From Mesorhizobium xinjiangense (GTDB lineage: Bacteria > Pseudomonadota > Alphaproteobacteria > Rhizobiales > Rhizobiaceae), in NCBI RefSeq assembly GCF_009749525.1, contig NZ_WOAC01000001.1, positions 124,001-188,000 on the forward strand: 64,000 bases of DNA, in the 5' to 3' direction. The notes below the pieces were generated by a model, which worked only from the letters and a program-made list of their open reading frames with translations, had not been told where the DNA came from and searched no databases. Of this stretch, positions 35,701-45,092 are shown piece by piece. Position 1 is the stretch's first letter. Every line of letters begins with the position of its first letter. The position numbers and the translations under genes are program-made.

Positions 35701-35870
35701 CCTGGACGAGGCTTGAAAAGCTGATGGCGCACTACGGCGACGCGAATATCGGCTACCTGTCGCGCGCCCTGCCCTTCAAGGAGGGCGACGTCGACGGCGA
35801 CTACGATCATCTCGCCCGCGTGCTCGAATGGTCGGCCGGCGGCGATACCGGCGAGGAGAACGGCGAATGA
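32754..35870 (+). CDS. addB: double-strand break repair protein AddB
   Basis: 1038-aa subunit of the AddAB helicase-nuclease, the alphaproteobacterial counterpart of RecBCD. The N-terminal helicase-like region (about 1-700) includes YVPTRRAARALRSVF, VIAAGSTGSVPATARLL and LIVGGLNEGSWPRKAEADRF. The C-terminal PD-(D/E)XK nuclease (about 760-1000) shows RGTLFHEILHRF, SGRADRIDVRPGGLADILDFKTG and the QLALEGALL helix. Overlaps murU upstream and addA downstream, each by 4 bp, so the run is translationally coupled. Confidence 0.95.
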   Translation: MTRRPAPRLWSIPPGVAFLPTLADALMRGDLVEGFVFDGDPMRLADVTIYVPTRRAARALRSVFVEKMGGASAILPAIRPLGDFDEEAGLFEADGGTALDLAPPVGALDRLLFLAPLLRRWKSRLPAHVAAMFEEDIVVPASTADAIWLARDLAALMDEIETEDADWNALSSLVGGDLSAWWQVTLDFLQIVTSVWPQALEEMDRSNPAAHRNAMIEAEAARLARNRQGPVIAAGSTGSVPATARLLAAIARLPMGAVVLPGLDKTLDEDAWSLIGEADSAPSAFGHPQYGLKKLLGIIGVDRQEVIEIGSLDAGLAARRNLVSQALRPAETTDKWAEIGPEIEAAIADGALDGVSLIEAANEREEALAIAIALRDAVEDRASHAALVTGDRELARRVSTELLRFGIRADDSGGAPLSRTPPGALLTLALECIFRPGDPVALLALVKHPLLRLGTERKRLQPIVEKLELVLLRGGTGRPDIASLKADLERRLERLAEERPPFWIERLQPRDRDELAAFLDRLDTAIAPLVCLRGTSQTGIAAIATASIEALEALARDENASPVELYEGDAGEKFAAIMADLVTASAGLEFEAEEWPDIATALMAGETVKPKAGADMRVSIWGALEARLQHVDTLIVGGLNEGSWPRKAEADRFMSRMMKTGMELEPPERRIGLAAHDFAMAMGAPRLILSRADRAGDAPAVMSRWLQRLTTLAGDPACTVMRRLGAVYVSWARAIDIAPDVEFVPRPNPAPLLAARPRRFSVTEIETLRRDPYAVYARKVLGLHPLDPLVRDPGAAERGTLFHEILHRFTVAGGVAGTDDPRQRLLAIARQTFDEAALPDDVEAIWWPRFVAMADEIVDWENGRGGVLETASEAAARATEIASSGVTLSGRADRIDVRPGGLADILDFKTGSSPSKRQAHTLVAPQLALEGALLKRGAFAELGAQRPADLAYVRLRPKGLVEHESILDIRGSIKTADALSEEAWTRLEKLMAHYGDANIGYLSRALPFKEGDVDGDYDHLARVLEWSAGGDTGEENGE

Positions 35871-38800
35871 GCGCGCCCCGCTTCATCCCTGCAGAAACGC
35901 TCGAACGCCAGGCGCGCGCCGCCGACCCTGCCAGCTCCGCCTGGGTGTCGGCCAATGCCGGTTCGGGCAAGACGCATGTTCTTTCGCAGCGCGTCATCCG
36001 CCTGCTTCTGGAAGGCACCGACCCGGCGCGCATCCTGTGCCTGACCTACACCAAGGCTGCCGCGGCCAACATGGCGACGCGCGTGTTTCGCGAATTGTCG
36101 CGCTGGGCGCGGCTCGGCAATGATGAGTTGGCTAATGAGATTGCGCTGCTTGAAGGGCGGAAACCGGATGGCGCACGATTGCGGCTCGCCCGCCAGCTCT
36201 TCGCCCGCGCGCTGGAAACGCCGGGCGGGCTGAAAATCCAGACGATCCACGCCTTCTGCGAGGCGGTGCTGCACCGCTTTCCGCTCGAAGCCAATATCGC
36301 CGGCCATTTCGAGATGCTCGACCAGCAGATGGAGCAGGCGCTGGTCGCCGAGGCGCGCCGCGATCTTCTGGCAGGCGTCGTCGGGGGCATGGACGCCGAA
36401 CTCGGCGCGGCCTTCGCGACCGTGCTCGAGGCCGGCGGCGAATGGGGGCTGAACGACCTGCTGGATGAAATCGTCGCCAAGCGCGATCCGGTGCGCGCGT
36501 TCATCGACGGCATGGGGCGCGAGCCGCTGGCGGTGCTGCGCGAGGAATTCGGCTTCGGCGACGACGAAACGGCCGACACGATCACCGGCGAGGCCTGGCC
36601 GCTGCCCGGCTTTTCGCCCGCCCAATTCGACGAACTGGCGGCCCTGGCCGAAAGCACCGGTGCGGGCCGGGTCTGCGACAGGCTGCTTCCCAATGCCCGC
36701 CTCGCCTTCGCGGAGGCCGATCCGCAGCGCCGTCTCCGCCTTCTCGGCCGGGCATTCCTCAAGGATAAGGGCGAGCCCTACAAGCCGTCCTGGCTCTTCA
36801 CAAACGGACTGCGCAAGGTGCTGCCCGACATCAACGAGCGCTATGACGCGGCCGTCGGGAGGCTTCAGGCGGCCGGCGACCGCATGGCGCTTTATCGCAT
36901 GATCGAGGGCACTGCCGCCGCGCTGACCATCGCCGACTGGCTGATCGCGCGCTACGAGCGGCTGAAGAGCGCGCGCGGCTTCCTCGACTTCAACGACCTC
37001 ATCAGCCGCACGGCCGCGCTGCTGTCGCGCGGCGATGTCGGCGCCTGGGTGCACTACAAGATGGACCAGGGCATCGACCATATCCTGGTCGACGAGGCGC
37101 AGGACACGAGCCCCGAGCAGTGGCGCGTCGTGGCCAAGCTTGCCGAGGAGTTCTTTTCCGGCGCCGGATCGCGCGGCAATGTCAACCGGACGGTCTTTGC
37201 CGTCGGCGACGAGAAGCAGTCGATCTACTCCTTCCAGGGGGCCGAGCCCGAGGCCTTCGACATCAACGGCCGCATGTTTGCCGAAAAGCTCGCGGGCGCG
37301 GGCCGCCGCTTCGAGCGCGTGCAGCTCACCCATTCCTTCCGCTCGACGGAGGACGTCCTGCAGGCCGTCGACACGGTCTTTGCCGCCGAGCCGGCGCGCC
37401 AGGGCCTGACGCGCAATGCCGACGTGCTGGAGCACAAGGCGGTGCGCATCGGCGAGCCCGGCCTTGTGGAGGTGTGGCAGCAGATCGCGCCGGAACAGGT
37501 CGACGAGCCGGACGACTGGACGGTGCCGATCGACCACGCCTCGGCGCCCGCCGCCCGGCTGGCCGAACTTGTCGCCCGGACCATCCGGCACTGGCTGGCG
37601 AGCGGCGAGGCGATCGAGGCCAGGGGACGCGCCATGCGTCCGGGCGACATTCTGGTTCTGGTGCGCAAGCGCGACAGCTTCATCCATGCCCTGTCGCGCA
37701 GCCTCAAGAACATGCAGATCGCGGTCGCCGGCGCCGACCGGCTCAACCTGCGCAGCCACATCGCGGTGAAGGACATGATCGCGCTGGGTCATGTCCTCAT
37801 GCAGCCGCATGACGACCTGTCGCTCGCCGCCGTTTTGAAGAGCCCGGTCTTCGGCCTGACCGAGGACGATCTCTACGCCCTCGCCCATGACCGTCCGCGC
37901 ACGGCCTCGCTCCATGAGCGGCTGATGGCGAAAGCGGAGGAAGACGCGCGTTTCCGCCTGCCGGCCGAGGATCTCGTCCGCTGGCGCCGCGAGGCCGAAG
38001 CGCTTTCCGTCTTCGAGTTCTACGGCGCGCTTCTGGGCCGCGACGGGCTCAGGCGGCGCATGGTGCAAAGGCTCGGCCACGAGGCCGGCGAGATCCTCGA
38101 CGAATTCCTCAATTTCGCCCTGGCGGTCGAGAAGACCGGCCTGCCGGGCCTGGAATCCTTCCTCGCCACGATCGAGAGCGCCGGGCCGGAGATCAAGCGC
38201 GAGATGGACCAGACGCGCGACGAGGTGCGCATCATGACGGTCCATGCCTCGAAGGGGCTGGAGGCGCCGGTGGTGCTTCTGGTCGACAATGGCAGCCGCC
38301 CGTTTTCGGAATCGCACCTGCCGCGGCTCGTGCCCTTCCGCTCCCGCAACACCCGGTGGCCCGGCGAAGGCTTCGTCTGGCGCATGCCGGGCGCGCCGTC
38401 GAATGCCTGGCTGCAAAAGGCCACGGCGACGATCGGCGAAAAGGCGCGCGAGGAATATCGCCGACTGCTTTACGTCGGCATGACACGGGCCGAGGACCGG
38501 CTCGTCGTGTGCGGCTATCGCGGCAAGACCACGCCCGATCCCGGCATCTGGCATGCGCTCGTGCATCAGGCGATGGCCGGCGGCGGGGCAGAGGAGACGA
38601 GGCATCCACTGACCGAGCTCGCCGTCCACCGTTTCCGGTTGCCGGACCGGCGCACAGCCGCCCCCGCCGAACCTACCGGGCACGAAGCGCCGCCTGCACC
38701 GGTCTTTCCGCAACATCTTCGCCGCCCGTTGCCGGCGGAAGCGCATCTGCCGCGTCCGCTCTCGCCGTCGGGCGCCGCGGCGCTCCTGGACGACCATCGC

Positions 38801-39376
38801 GAGCCCGTCATTGCGACCCGTTCGCCCGTTCTCGATGCCGCGGGCGGCCCGGCCCCGGCGATCGCGCGCGGCATCACCATCCACCGCCTGCTCCAGAGCC
38901 TGCCCGACCTGCCGGCAGTAGACCGCGAGGCGGCGGCGATGCGCTATCTCGACCGGACGATGCAGGACTGGCCGCACGACGACAGGCTCGAAGCATGGCG
39001 CCAGGTCGAGCGCATCCTCATGGACGAAGCCTTCGGCGCGGTCTTCGGCAAGGGCTCGCGGGCCGAGGTCGCGGTGATGGGCAAGCTTGTCGTCGGCGGG
39101 CGCGAACGCGCCGTCTCGGGCAAGATCGACCGGCTCGCGGTGGACGCGGACAGCGTCACCATCGTCGACTACAAGACCAACAGGCCGCCGCCCCGCACGC
39201 TGGTGGAGGTGCCCCTATCCTATGTCACGCAGCTTGCGCTCTACCGTGCATTGCTCGCACCGCTCTATCCGGAGAAAAATATTCGCACCGCGCTGCTGTT
39301 TACCGAAGCGCCATCCCTGTTCACCATGCCTGATAAGGTGTTGGATGATGCCCTTGCGCAACTCGACCAGGCATGA
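35867..39376 (+). CDS. addA: double-strand break repair helicase AddA
   Basis: 1169-aa UvrD-type helicase plus nuclease. Helicase motifs: Walker A SANAGSGKTHVLSQRVIRLL (about 28-47), Ia CLTYTKAAAANMATRVF, II ILVDEAQDTSPEQW, III AVGDEKQSIYSFQGAEP, VI EEYRRLLYVGMTRAEDRLVV. C-terminal nuclease (about 970-1150): RGITIHRLLQSLPDL, SGKIDRLAVDADSVTIVDYKTN. Start at 35867 overlaps the addB stop (ATGA); an upstream in-frame ATG at 35828 lies inside addB. Loads RecA at Chi-like sites with AddB. Confidence 0.96.
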   Translation: MSAPRFIPAETLERQARAADPASSAWVSANAGSGKTHVLSQRVIRLLLEGTDPARILCLTYTKAAAANMATRVFRELSRWARLGNDELANEIALLEGRKPDGARLRLARQLFARALETPGGLKIQTIHAFCEAVLHRFPLEANIAGHFEMLDQQMEQALVAEARRDLLAGVVGGMDAELGAAFATVLEAGGEWGLNDLLDEIVAKRDPVRAFIDGMGREPLAVLREEFGFGDDETADTITGEAWPLPGFSPAQFDELAALAESTGAGRVCDRLLPNARLAFAEADPQRRLRLLGRAFLKDKGEPYKPSWLFTNGLRKVLPDINERYDAAVGRLQAAGDRMALYRMIEGTAAALTIADWLIARYERLKSARGFLDFNDLISRTAALLSRGDVGAWVHYKMDQGIDHILVDEAQDTSPEQWRVVAKLAEEFFSGAGSRGNVNRTVFAVGDEKQSIYSFQGAEPEAFDINGRMFAEKLAGAGRRFERVQLTHSFRSTEDVLQAVDTVFAAEPARQGLTRNADVLEHKAVRIGEPGLVEVWQQIAPEQVDEPDDWTVPIDHASAPAARLAELVARTIRHWLASGEAIEARGRAMRPGDILVLVRKRDSFIHALSRSLKNMQIAVAGADRLNLRSHIAVKDMIALGHVLMQPHDDLSLAAVLKSPVFGLTEDDLYALAHDRPRTASLHERLMAKAEEDARFRLPAEDLVRWRREAEALSVFEFYGALLGRDGLRRRMVQRLGHEAGEILDEFLNFALAVEKTGLPGLESFLATIESAGPEIKREMDQTRDEVRIMTVHASKGLEAPVVLLVDNGSRPFSESHLPRLVPFRSRNTRWPGEGFVWRMPGAPSNAWLQKATATIGEKAREEYRRLLYVGMTRAEDRLVVCGYRGKTTPDPGIWHALVHQAMAGGGAEETRHPLTELAVHRFRLPDRRTAAPAEPTGHEAPPAPVFPQHLRRPLPAEAHLPRPLSPSGAAALLDDHREPVIATRSPVLDAAGGPAPAIARGITIHRLLQSLPDLPAVDREAAAMRYLDRTMQDWPHDDRLEAWRQVERILMDEAFGAVFGKGSRAEVAVMGKLVVGGRERAVSGKIDRLAVDADSVTIVDYKTNRPPPRTLVEVPLSYVTQLALYRALLAPLYPEKNIRTALLFTEAPSLFTMPDKVLDDALAQLDQA

Positions 39377-39450
39377 CACTAGATATGCTTGAATAGACTC
39401 ATTGCCATCACTACATCTCGTTAGACCCGTTCGTTTCCAAGGAGACATCA

Positions 39451-39774
39451 ATGTCCACCGTCAAGACCGACAAGAACAGCTTCCAGGCCGACGTGCTCGA
39501 ATCCGCCGAGCCGGTGGTCGTCGATTTCTGGGCGGAATGGTGCGGTCCGTGCAAGATGATCGCGCCGTCGCTCGACGAGATCTCGCAGGAGCGCGGCGGC
39601 CAGGTCAAAGTGGCCAAGGTCAATATCGATGAGAACCCGGAGCTCGCCGCCCAATTCGGCGTGCGCTCGATCCCGACGCTGATGATCTTCAAGGGCGGCG
39701 AAGTCGCCGACATCAAGGTCGGCGCGGCACCGAAGACGGCCCTTTCCGCCTGGATCGACGGCGCCATCGCCTGA
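39451..39774 (+). CDS. trxA: thioredoxin
   Basis: 107-aa thioredoxin 1. The redox pair is in [14 protein letters not shown] (WCGPC, about residues 30-34), with cis-Pro in [15 protein letters not shown]. Reduces protein disulfides in the cytoplasm with thioredoxin reductase. AAGGAGA precedes the ATG. Own promoter likely in the 74-bp gap after addA; followed by a strong terminator. Confidence 0.97.
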   Translation: MSTVKTDKNSFQADVLESAEPVVVDFWAEWCGPCKMIAPSLDEISQERGGQVKVAKVNIDENPELAAQFGVRSIPTLMIFKGGEVADIKVGAAPKTALSAWIDGAIA

Positions 39775-39800
39775 TCCTGCCTCTCAAGGACATATCTGTA

Positions 39801-39830
39801 AGCCCGGCCATCGCGCCGGGCTTTTTTTTT
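39801..39830 (+). terminator. intrinsic terminator of trxA
   Basis: AGCCCGG and CCGGGCT form a 7-bp stem (loop CCATCGCG) followed by nine T residues, 27 bp after the trxA stop codon. Confidence 0.92.
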
Positions 39831-39851
39831 GAAGAGACGATTGCCCAATTT

Positions 39852-39970
39852 TCCCCCTCCACCGCCTTCGGCGGTCCCCTCCCCCGTAAACGGGGGAGGA
39901 TCAAGTGGCACCGCAGGATCCTCCCCTGCGAAGCGGGGGAGGGGGACCATGCGAAGCATGGTGGAGGGGG
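39852..39970. repeat. nested palindromic repeat, copy 1
   Basis: GC-rich block of consecutive hairpins between trxA and folC: CCCCTCCACC at the left end pairs with GGTGGAGGGG at the right, enclosing CCGCCTTCGGCGG, CCTCCCCCGTAAACGGGGGAGG, CCTCCCCTGCGAAGCGGGGGAGG (in part) and CCATGCGAAGCATGG. The same arrangement with scattered differences recurs at 62897-63015. REP-like; could act on mRNA 3' ends. Confidence 0.75.
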
Positions 39971-39978
39971 CAATGCTG

Positions 39979-41316
39979 TCACACCGGCGGGGTGCCGTTC
40001 TCGGCCAATACCTCGCCGACCAGGTAGAGCGATCCGCAGATGAGGATGCGCGGCGGCGGCTCGCTCTCGTCCCAGGTGTCGCGCAGGAGCTTGAGCGCAT
40101 TGGCGACCGAGTGGACCGGCTCGGCCGACAGACCGGCCTCCAGCGCGCACTGGGCCAGTTCGTCGTTTGGGACACCGGCATCGCTCGACGACACCGGCAC
40201 GGCGAACACATGCCGCGCCATGCCCTCGAAGGCCCGGAAGAAGCCCCTTTGATCCTTGGTGTCGAGCATGCCGGCAATCAGGAACAACGGCCGTTCCTGC
40301 CGGTCCTCGCGTTCGGCGAGCGCCTCGGCAACGACCGCGCCGGCGCCGGGATTGTGCCCGCCATCGACCCAGATTTCCGCGCCCGGAGGCGCGAGCGCGA
40401 CAAGCCTGCCCTCGGCCAGGCGCTGCATCCGGCCGGGCCAGTCGACGCGCCGCATGGCCGCTTCCGCCGCACTGTGGGTGATCTCGAAGCCGGCCGCCTT
40501 GACCGCGGCGATCGCGGCGGCGGCATTGGCGTATTGATGTCGGCCGGGCAGCCGCGGCCGCGGCAGGTCCATCAGCCCGTCCTCGTCCTGATAGACGAGC
40601 CGGCCATGCTCGAAAAAGGCCAGAAAATCCTGACCGTAGACCGACAGCGGGCAGTCGAGCCGCTCCGCCGTCTCGATGAGAACGGACTGTGCGACCTCCG
40701 TTTCCTGGGCTCCGATGACGACCGGCGCGCCGTGCTTCATGATGCCGGCCTTTTCGGCCGCGATCAGTTCGACCCGGTCGCCGAGATAGGCCTCGTGGTC
40801 GAGGGAGACCGGCATGATCAGCGACACCGCCGGGCGCTCGATGACGTTGGTCGCGTCGAAGCGCCCGCCCAGCCCGACCTCGATGATCGCGGCGTCGGCC
40901 GGATGCTCCGAAAACAGGACGAAGGTAACCGCCGTCAGGATCTCGAAGACGGTGATCGTCTCGCCGGCATTTGCCTCCGCGACACGTGCAATGGCGCCTG
41001 CGAGCGCTTCGTCATCGACGAAATGACCGCCATCCGGCGCGCCGATGCGGTAGCGTTCGTGCCAGCGCACCAGATGCGGCGAGGTGTGAACATGGACACT
41101 GTGCCCTGCGGCTTCCAGCAGGGCGCGCGCGAAGGCGGCGGCGGAGCCCTTGCCGTTGGTGCCGGCGATGTGGATGACGGGCGGCAGGCGGCGATGCGGA
41201 TTGCCCAGCCTGTCGAGCAGCCGCGCGATACGGTCGAGAGAAAGGTCGAAACCTTTCGGATGCAGCGACATCAGCCGCTCGATCTCGCGGTCCGCGTTTG
41301 AGGTCATCACGTGCAT
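39979..41316 (-). CDS. folC: bifunctional folylpolyglutamate synthase/dihydrofolate synthase
   Basis: 445-aa Mur-ligase-fold enzyme that adds glutamate to dihydropteroate and to folates. Seen: HIAGTNGKGSAAAFARALLEAAG (P-loop, about 48-70; in part), VHVHTSPHLVRWHERYRI, the Mur-type TVFEILTAVTFVLF and EVGLGGRFDATNVI, KAGIMKHGAPVVIG (carbamylated-lysine region) and WVDGGHNPGA in the C-terminal domain. Last gene of the trpF-to-folC unit, 57 bp after accD. An internal ATG at 41307 is an alternative start. Confidence 0.95.
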   Translation of the reverse strand: MHVMTSNADREIERLMSLHPKGFDLSLDRIARLLDRLGNPHRRLPPVIHIAGTNGKGSAAAFARALLEAAGHSVHVHTSPHLVRWHERYRIGAPDGGHFVDDEALAGAIARVAEANAGETITVFEILTAVTFVLFSEHPADAAIIEVGLGGRFDATNVIERPAVSLIMPVSLDHEAYLGDRVELIAAEKAGIMKHGAPVVIGAQETEVAQSVLIETAERLDCPLSVYGQDFLAFFEHGRLVYQDEDGLMDLPRPRLPGRHQYANAAAAIAAVKAAGFEITHSAAEAAMRRVDWPGRMQRLAEGRLVALAPPGAEIWVDGGHNPGAGAVVAEALAEREDRQERPLFLIAGMLDTKDQRGFFRAFEGMARHVFAVPVSSSDAGVPNDELAQCALEAGLSAEPVHSVANALKLLRDTWDESEPPPRILICGSLYLVGEVLAENGTPPV

Positions 41317-41373
41317 GTCCTGGCGTCGTCGCCGCGCAGAGGGAAGGTGGCGTTCGAAGTGCCCGCCGGCGCG

Positions 41374-42306
41374 TCAGCCCTGTGCCGGTGCCGTCTCCTC
41401 GACCGGCTCGGCGACGATGACTTCGACCTCTTCGGGCTCGGCCTCGGCCTCCTCGAGCGGCGTATTCAACAGCATCTTCAACAGCCGCGCGATCGTCTCC
41501 TTCAGCTCCAGCCTGGAAACGACCATGTCGACCATGCCGTGTTCCATCAGATATTCGGAGCGCTGGAACCCTTCGGGAAGCTTCTCGCGGATCGTCTGCT
41601 CGATGACGCGCGGGCCGGCAAAGCCGATCAGCGCGCCCGGCTCGGCGATATGGACATCGCCCAGCATCGCATAGGACGCCGTCACGCCGCCGGTGGTCGG
41701 GTTGGTCAGCACCACGATATACGGCAGGCCCGCCTCTTTCAGCCGGTCGACCATGACGGTGGTGCGCGGAAGCTGCATCAGCGACAGGATGCCCTCCTGC
41801 ATGCGCGCACCGCCGGAGGCGGCGAACAGGATGAGCGGCCGCTTCTTGTCGATGGCGGCCTGGAAGCCGCGGATGATCGCCTCGCCTGCGGCCATGCCAA
41901 GCGAACCGCCCATGAAGGCGAAATCCTGCACCGTGGCGACCACCGGCAGCCCGTCGATCGTGCCCAGCGCATTGACGATCGCATCGTCCATGCCGGTCTT
42001 GGCCTTGGCGTCCTTCAGCCGGTCCGTATACCGCTTCTCGTCGCGGAACTTCAGCGGATCGACCGCGGCCTTCGGGTTTTCCAGCGTCTCATACGCACCA
42101 TCGTCGAAGAAGAATTTGAGCCGTTCCGCGGCCTTGATCTTCATGTGATGGCCCGATGACGGGATCACCCACTGATTGTCCTCCAGGTCCTTGTGAAAGA
42201 CCATCTCGCCCGTCTCCGGGCACTTGATCCAGAGGTTCTCGGGAATATCGCGCCGCCCGAGCATGGAGTTGATCTTGGGGCGGACGTAACTCGTGATCCA
42301 GTTCAT
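41374..42306 (-). CDS. accD: acetyl-CoA carboxylase carboxyltransferase subunit beta
   Basis: 310-aa beta subunit of the carboxyltransferase that forms malonyl-CoA for fatty acid synthesis. The carboxyltransferase core is complete ([74 protein letters not shown]). The N-terminal zinc ribbon is not: of the four cysteines of the E. coli-type protein only Cys29 remains ([19 protein letters not shown]), as also seen in other Rhizobiales AccD proteins. A short acidic Glu-rich tail ([20 protein letters not shown]) follows. Between trpA and folC. Confidence 0.95.
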   Translation of the reverse strand: MNWITSYVRPKINSMLGRRDIPENLWIKCPETGEMVFHKDLEDNQWVIPSSGHHMKIKAAERLKFFFDDGAYETLENPKAAVDPLKFRDEKRYTDRLKDAKAKTGMDDAIVNALGTIDGLPVVATVQDFAFMGGSLGMAAGEAIIRGFQAAIDKKRPLILFAASGGARMQEGILSLMQLPRTTVMVDRLKEAGLPYIVVLTNPTTGGVTASYAMLGDVHIAEPGALIGFAGPRVIEQTIREKLPEGFQRSEYLMEHGMVDMVVSRLELKETIARLLKMLLNTPLEEAEAEPEEVEVIVAEPVEETAPAQG

Positions 42307-42396
42307 TGCTCTTTTCCTTCGCTCCTTCGCGAGGCAGGAGCTCTTGGTATATTCGGCGAAGTTCGGGTTTGGGACACTAGCGTCGAATGTAGGCGG

Positions 42397-43236
42397 CTAT
42401 CGGGCCGCAGCAAGGCGTGCGCCGCGCACGCCCTGTGCCAGGCCGCTGACCAGCGTGGCGACGGCCTCGGCCGGGTCGGCGGTCTGCTCGCCATCCGGTC
42501 CCAGCACATTCGCCACCGCGTTGACGATCGCCGTGCCGACGACGACACCGTCGGCCGAAGCGCCGATCGCCCTGGCCTGCTCGGCCGTCTTGACGCCGAA
42601 ACCGACACAGACCGGCAGCTCGGTATGCGCCTTGATGCGCGCCACGGCACCGGCCACCTTCGCGGTGTCGGGCAGGGCAGAACCGGTGATGCCGGTCATC
42701 GACACGTAGTAGACGAAGCCGGACGTATTCGTGAGCACGGTGGGCAAGCGCTTGTCATCCGTCGTCGGGGTGGCCAGGCGAATGAAGTTGACGCCGGCCT
42801 TCAACGCCGGAATGCACAATTCCTCGTCCATTTCCGGTGGCAGGTCAACGACGATCAGCCCGTCGATTCCCGCCTCGATCGCGTCGGCCAGGAAGCGTTC
42901 GACACCGTAGATATAGATGGGATTGTAATACCCCATCATCACGATGGGCGTTTCGTTGTCGTCCTGGCGGAAGGCGCGGGCGAGTTCGAGCGTCTTCTTC
43001 AGGGTCTGGCCGCCTTTCAGCGCCCTGAGGCCCGCCGCCTGGATGGCCGGACCGTCGGCCATCGGGTCGGAAAAGGGCATGCCGAGCTCGATCACGTCGC
43101 TGCCGGCGCCGGGCAGCGTCTTCATGATCGCAAGCGACGTCTCGAAATCCGGATCGCCGCCCATGATATAGGTGACGAGCGCCGGACGGCCTTCCTCCTT
43201 GAGCCTGGCAAAGCGGCGGTCGATGCGTGTGGTCAT
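42397..43236 (-). CDS. trpA: tryptophan synthase subunit alpha
   Basis: 279-aa TIM-barrel subunit that cleaves indole-3-glycerol phosphate to indole for TrpB. Catalytic Glu in [17 protein letters not shown] and Asp in [11 protein letters not shown] are present; also [24 protein letters not shown] and [14 protein letters not shown] 43236 overlaps the cutA stop by 4 bp; the longer frame reads back through cutA. Note the two small genes between it and trpB. Confidence 0.96.
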   Translation of the reverse strand: MTTRIDRRFARLKEEGRPALVTYIMGGDPDFETSLAIMKTLPGAGSDVIELGMPFSDPMADGPAIQAAGLRALKGGQTLKKTLELARAFRQDDNETPIVMMGYYNPIYIYGVERFLADAIEAGIDGLIVVDLPPEMDEELCIPALKAGVNFIRLATPTTDDKRLPTVLTNTSGFVYYVSMTGITGSALPDTAKVAGAVARIKAHTELPVCVGFGVKTAEQARAIGASADGVVVGTAIVNAVANVLGPDGEQTADPAEAVATLVSGLAQGVRGARLAAAR

Positions 43237-43529
43237 GCCGTTTCCTTCTCCACCCAACGGGCGTAATCCTGATTGGCCGTCACGGCCGTGTGCCGGATGA
43301 TCGCCGGCGTGTCGTAGGGGTGGTGCTCGGCGATGAGCGCTTCCAGCGCGTCGGCCTTCGCCTCGCTCGTCTTGAAGATGGCGAGCGTCTCGTCTTCCTC
43401 TTCGATTGCTCCCTGCCACCAATAGAGCGAGCGCACGCCGTCGACAATATTGGCGCAAGCCTTCAACGCGGCGCGCGCCATCCGGGCCGCGTCGACGGCA
43501 TTGGCGAAAGTGACGTGCAATTCGATCAC
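43233..43529 (-). CDS. cutA: CutA1-like divalent-cation tolerance protein
   Basis: 98-aa trimeric ferredoxin-like protein of the CutA1 family: [43 protein letters not shown] with the conserved Tyr-Trp-Trp-x-Gly block, [19 protein letters not shown] and [13 protein letters not shown]. Slightly short at the C-terminus compared with ~105-110 aa. Function of the family is debated (copper tolerance in E. coli). It overlaps trpA by 4 bp downstream and the 79-aa gene by 4 bp upstream, so it is built into the trp operon. Confidence 0.85.
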   Translation of the reverse strand: MIELHVTFANAVDAARMARAALKACANIVDGVRSLYWWQGAIEEEDETLAIFKTSEAKADALEALIAEHHPYDTPAIIRHTAVTANQDYARWVEKETA

Positions 43530-43765
43530 TCGGCGTGCTCGCGTATCCTGGTCGTCACCTCGAAGGCGTAGAAGCCGTCGCGCGCAATCCTGCTCTTGGC
43601 CAGGGCGGCGTCGAAGGCGATGCGCGGGTCACCGTCCACAGCCACATGCGTCAGAAATGCCAGGTTCTGGCTTTCGCGAATGCCCTGCGCATTCTCCTGG
43701 CCGTCACCGGCGGCAACCGCCACATAGTGGTGAGGATTGTGCTTGGAACGGTAGATTTCGAACAT
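43526..43765 (-). CDS. 79-aa hypothetical protein inside the trp operon
   Basis: Small soluble protein, family not recognised: [20 protein letters not shown] at the start and [20 protein letters not shown] near the end. No signal peptide or membrane segment. Three bp after trpB and overlapping cutA by 4 bp, it is clearly co-translated with trpB, cutA and trpA, which is the best evidence that it is a real gene. Confidence 0.7.
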   Translation of the reverse strand: MFEIYRSKHNPHHYVAVAAGDGQENAQGIRESQNLAFLTHVAVDGDPRIAFDAALAKSRIARDGFYAFEVTTRIREHAE

Positions 43766-43768
43766 CGT

Positions 43769-44989
43769 TCAAATCTCCATGCCCATCATCTTTGCGACGG
43801 TGTGAACGTCCTTGTCGCCGCGGCCCGAAAGGTTGACGATGATGACCTGGTCCTTGTCCATCGTCGGGGCCAGCTTCATGGTATGCGCGATGGCATGGGC
43901 CGATTCAAGGGCCGGGATGATGCCCTCGAGTTGCGTCGTCACCTGAAACGCCTCGAGCGCCTCGTTGTCAAGGATCGGCACATATTCGACGCGCCCCGTG
44001 TCGCGCAGCCACGAATGCTCCGGCCCGACGCCGGGATAATCAAGGCCGGCCGAGATCGAATGACCGTCGAGGATCTGTCCGTCCTCGTTCTGCAGCAGGT
44101 AGGTGCGGTTGCCGTGCAGGACGCCGGGCCGGCCGGCGTTCATCGAGGCGCAATGCTCTTCGCCCTGGAGCCCGTGTCCGCCCGCTTCCACGCCGATGAT
44201 GCGCACCTGCGCATCGTCGAGGAAGGAGTGGAACAGCCCGATGGCGTTGGAGCCGCCGCCGACCGCCGCCACGATCGCGTCGGGCAGGCGTCCTTCCTGT
44301 TCGACGATCTGCTCGCGCGCCTCGATGCCGATGACCGACTGGAAGTCGCGCACCAGTTCGGGATAGGGATGCGGACCGGCCGCCGTGCCGATCAGGTAAT
44401 AGGTGTCCTCGACATTGGTCACCCAGTCACGCAGCGCCTCGTTCATGGCGTCCTTGAGCGTGCCGTGACCCGAGGCGACGGGCTTGACCTCGGCGCCGAG
44501 CAGCCGCATGCGGAAAACGTTGGGCGCCTGCCGCTCCACGTCAGTCGCTCCCATATAGACGACGCAGGGCAGGCCGAACCGCGCCGCCACCGTGGCCGAG
44601 GCGACGCCATGCTGACCGGCACCGGTCTCGGCGATGATGCGCGTCTTGCCCATGCGCCTGGCAAGCAGGATCTGGCCGAGGCAGTTGTTGATCTTGTGCG
44701 AACCGGTATGGTTCAAGTCCTCGCGCTTGAAATAGATCTTCGCCCCGCCCAAATGCCGCGTCAGGCCCTCGGCGAAATAGAGCTTCGACGGGCGGCCGGC
44801 ATAATGGGTCGACAAGGCGCCAAGCTCGGCCCGGAATTCGGGATCATCCTTGGCCTTGTTCCAATGGTCTTCGAGATCGAGGATCAGCGGCATCAGCGTT
44901 TCGGCAACGAAACGCCCGCCAAAAATGCCGAACATGCCCTGTTCATCGGGCCCGGAACGAAACGTATTGGGTGCCGCCGGCCTGTTCAT
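43769..44989 (-). CDS. trpB: tryptophan synthase subunit beta
   Basis: 406-aa PLP enzyme that condenses indole with serine. Markers: [20 protein letters not shown] lysine in [18 protein letters not shown] (about residue 95), [29 protein letters not shown] for phosphate binding, and [10 protein letters not shown]. Start at ATG 44989 ([10 protein letters not shown]); the extension to 45067 is not conserved. 103 bp after trpF. Confidence 0.97.
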   Translation of the reverse strand: MNRPAAPNTFRSGPDEQGMFGIFGGRFVAETLMPLILDLEDHWNKAKDDPEFRAELGALSTHYAGRPSKLYFAEGLTRHLGGAKIYFKREDLNHTGSHKINNCLGQILLARRMGKTRIIAETGAGQHGVASATVAARFGLPCVVYMGATDVERQAPNVFRMRLLGAEVKPVASGHGTLKDAMNEALRDWVTNVEDTYYLIGTAAGPHPYPELVRDFQSVIGIEAREQIVEQEGRLPDAIVAAVGGGSNAIGLFHSFLDDAQVRIIGVEAGGHGLQGEEHCASMNAGRPGVLHGNRTYLLQNEDGQILDGHSISAGLDYPGVGPEHSWLRDTGRVEYVPILDNEALEAFQVTTQLEGIIPALESAHAIAHTMKLAPTMDKDQVIIVNLSGRGDKDVHTVAKMMGMEI

Positions 44990-45092
44990 GCCGATCTCCT
45001 GACCTGTTGCACCGACCGCAGCCGGCCGGCTTTTTGATTTTCGCAATGTCCGGACGCAGAAACCCACTTCTCCCGGAATTGCTCTGGAGCGG

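Noticed and set aside
33723-35810. Open frame of 695 codons on the minus strand
   Set aside because: Antisense to addB; composition and lack of motifs indicate a shadow.
35807-38977. Open frame of 1056 codons on the minus strand
   Set aside because: Antisense to addA and without recognisable domains; same GC-bias artefact.
39829-41301. Open frame of 490 codons on the plus strand
   Set aside because: Reads through the palindromic repeat and antisense to folC; no family signature.
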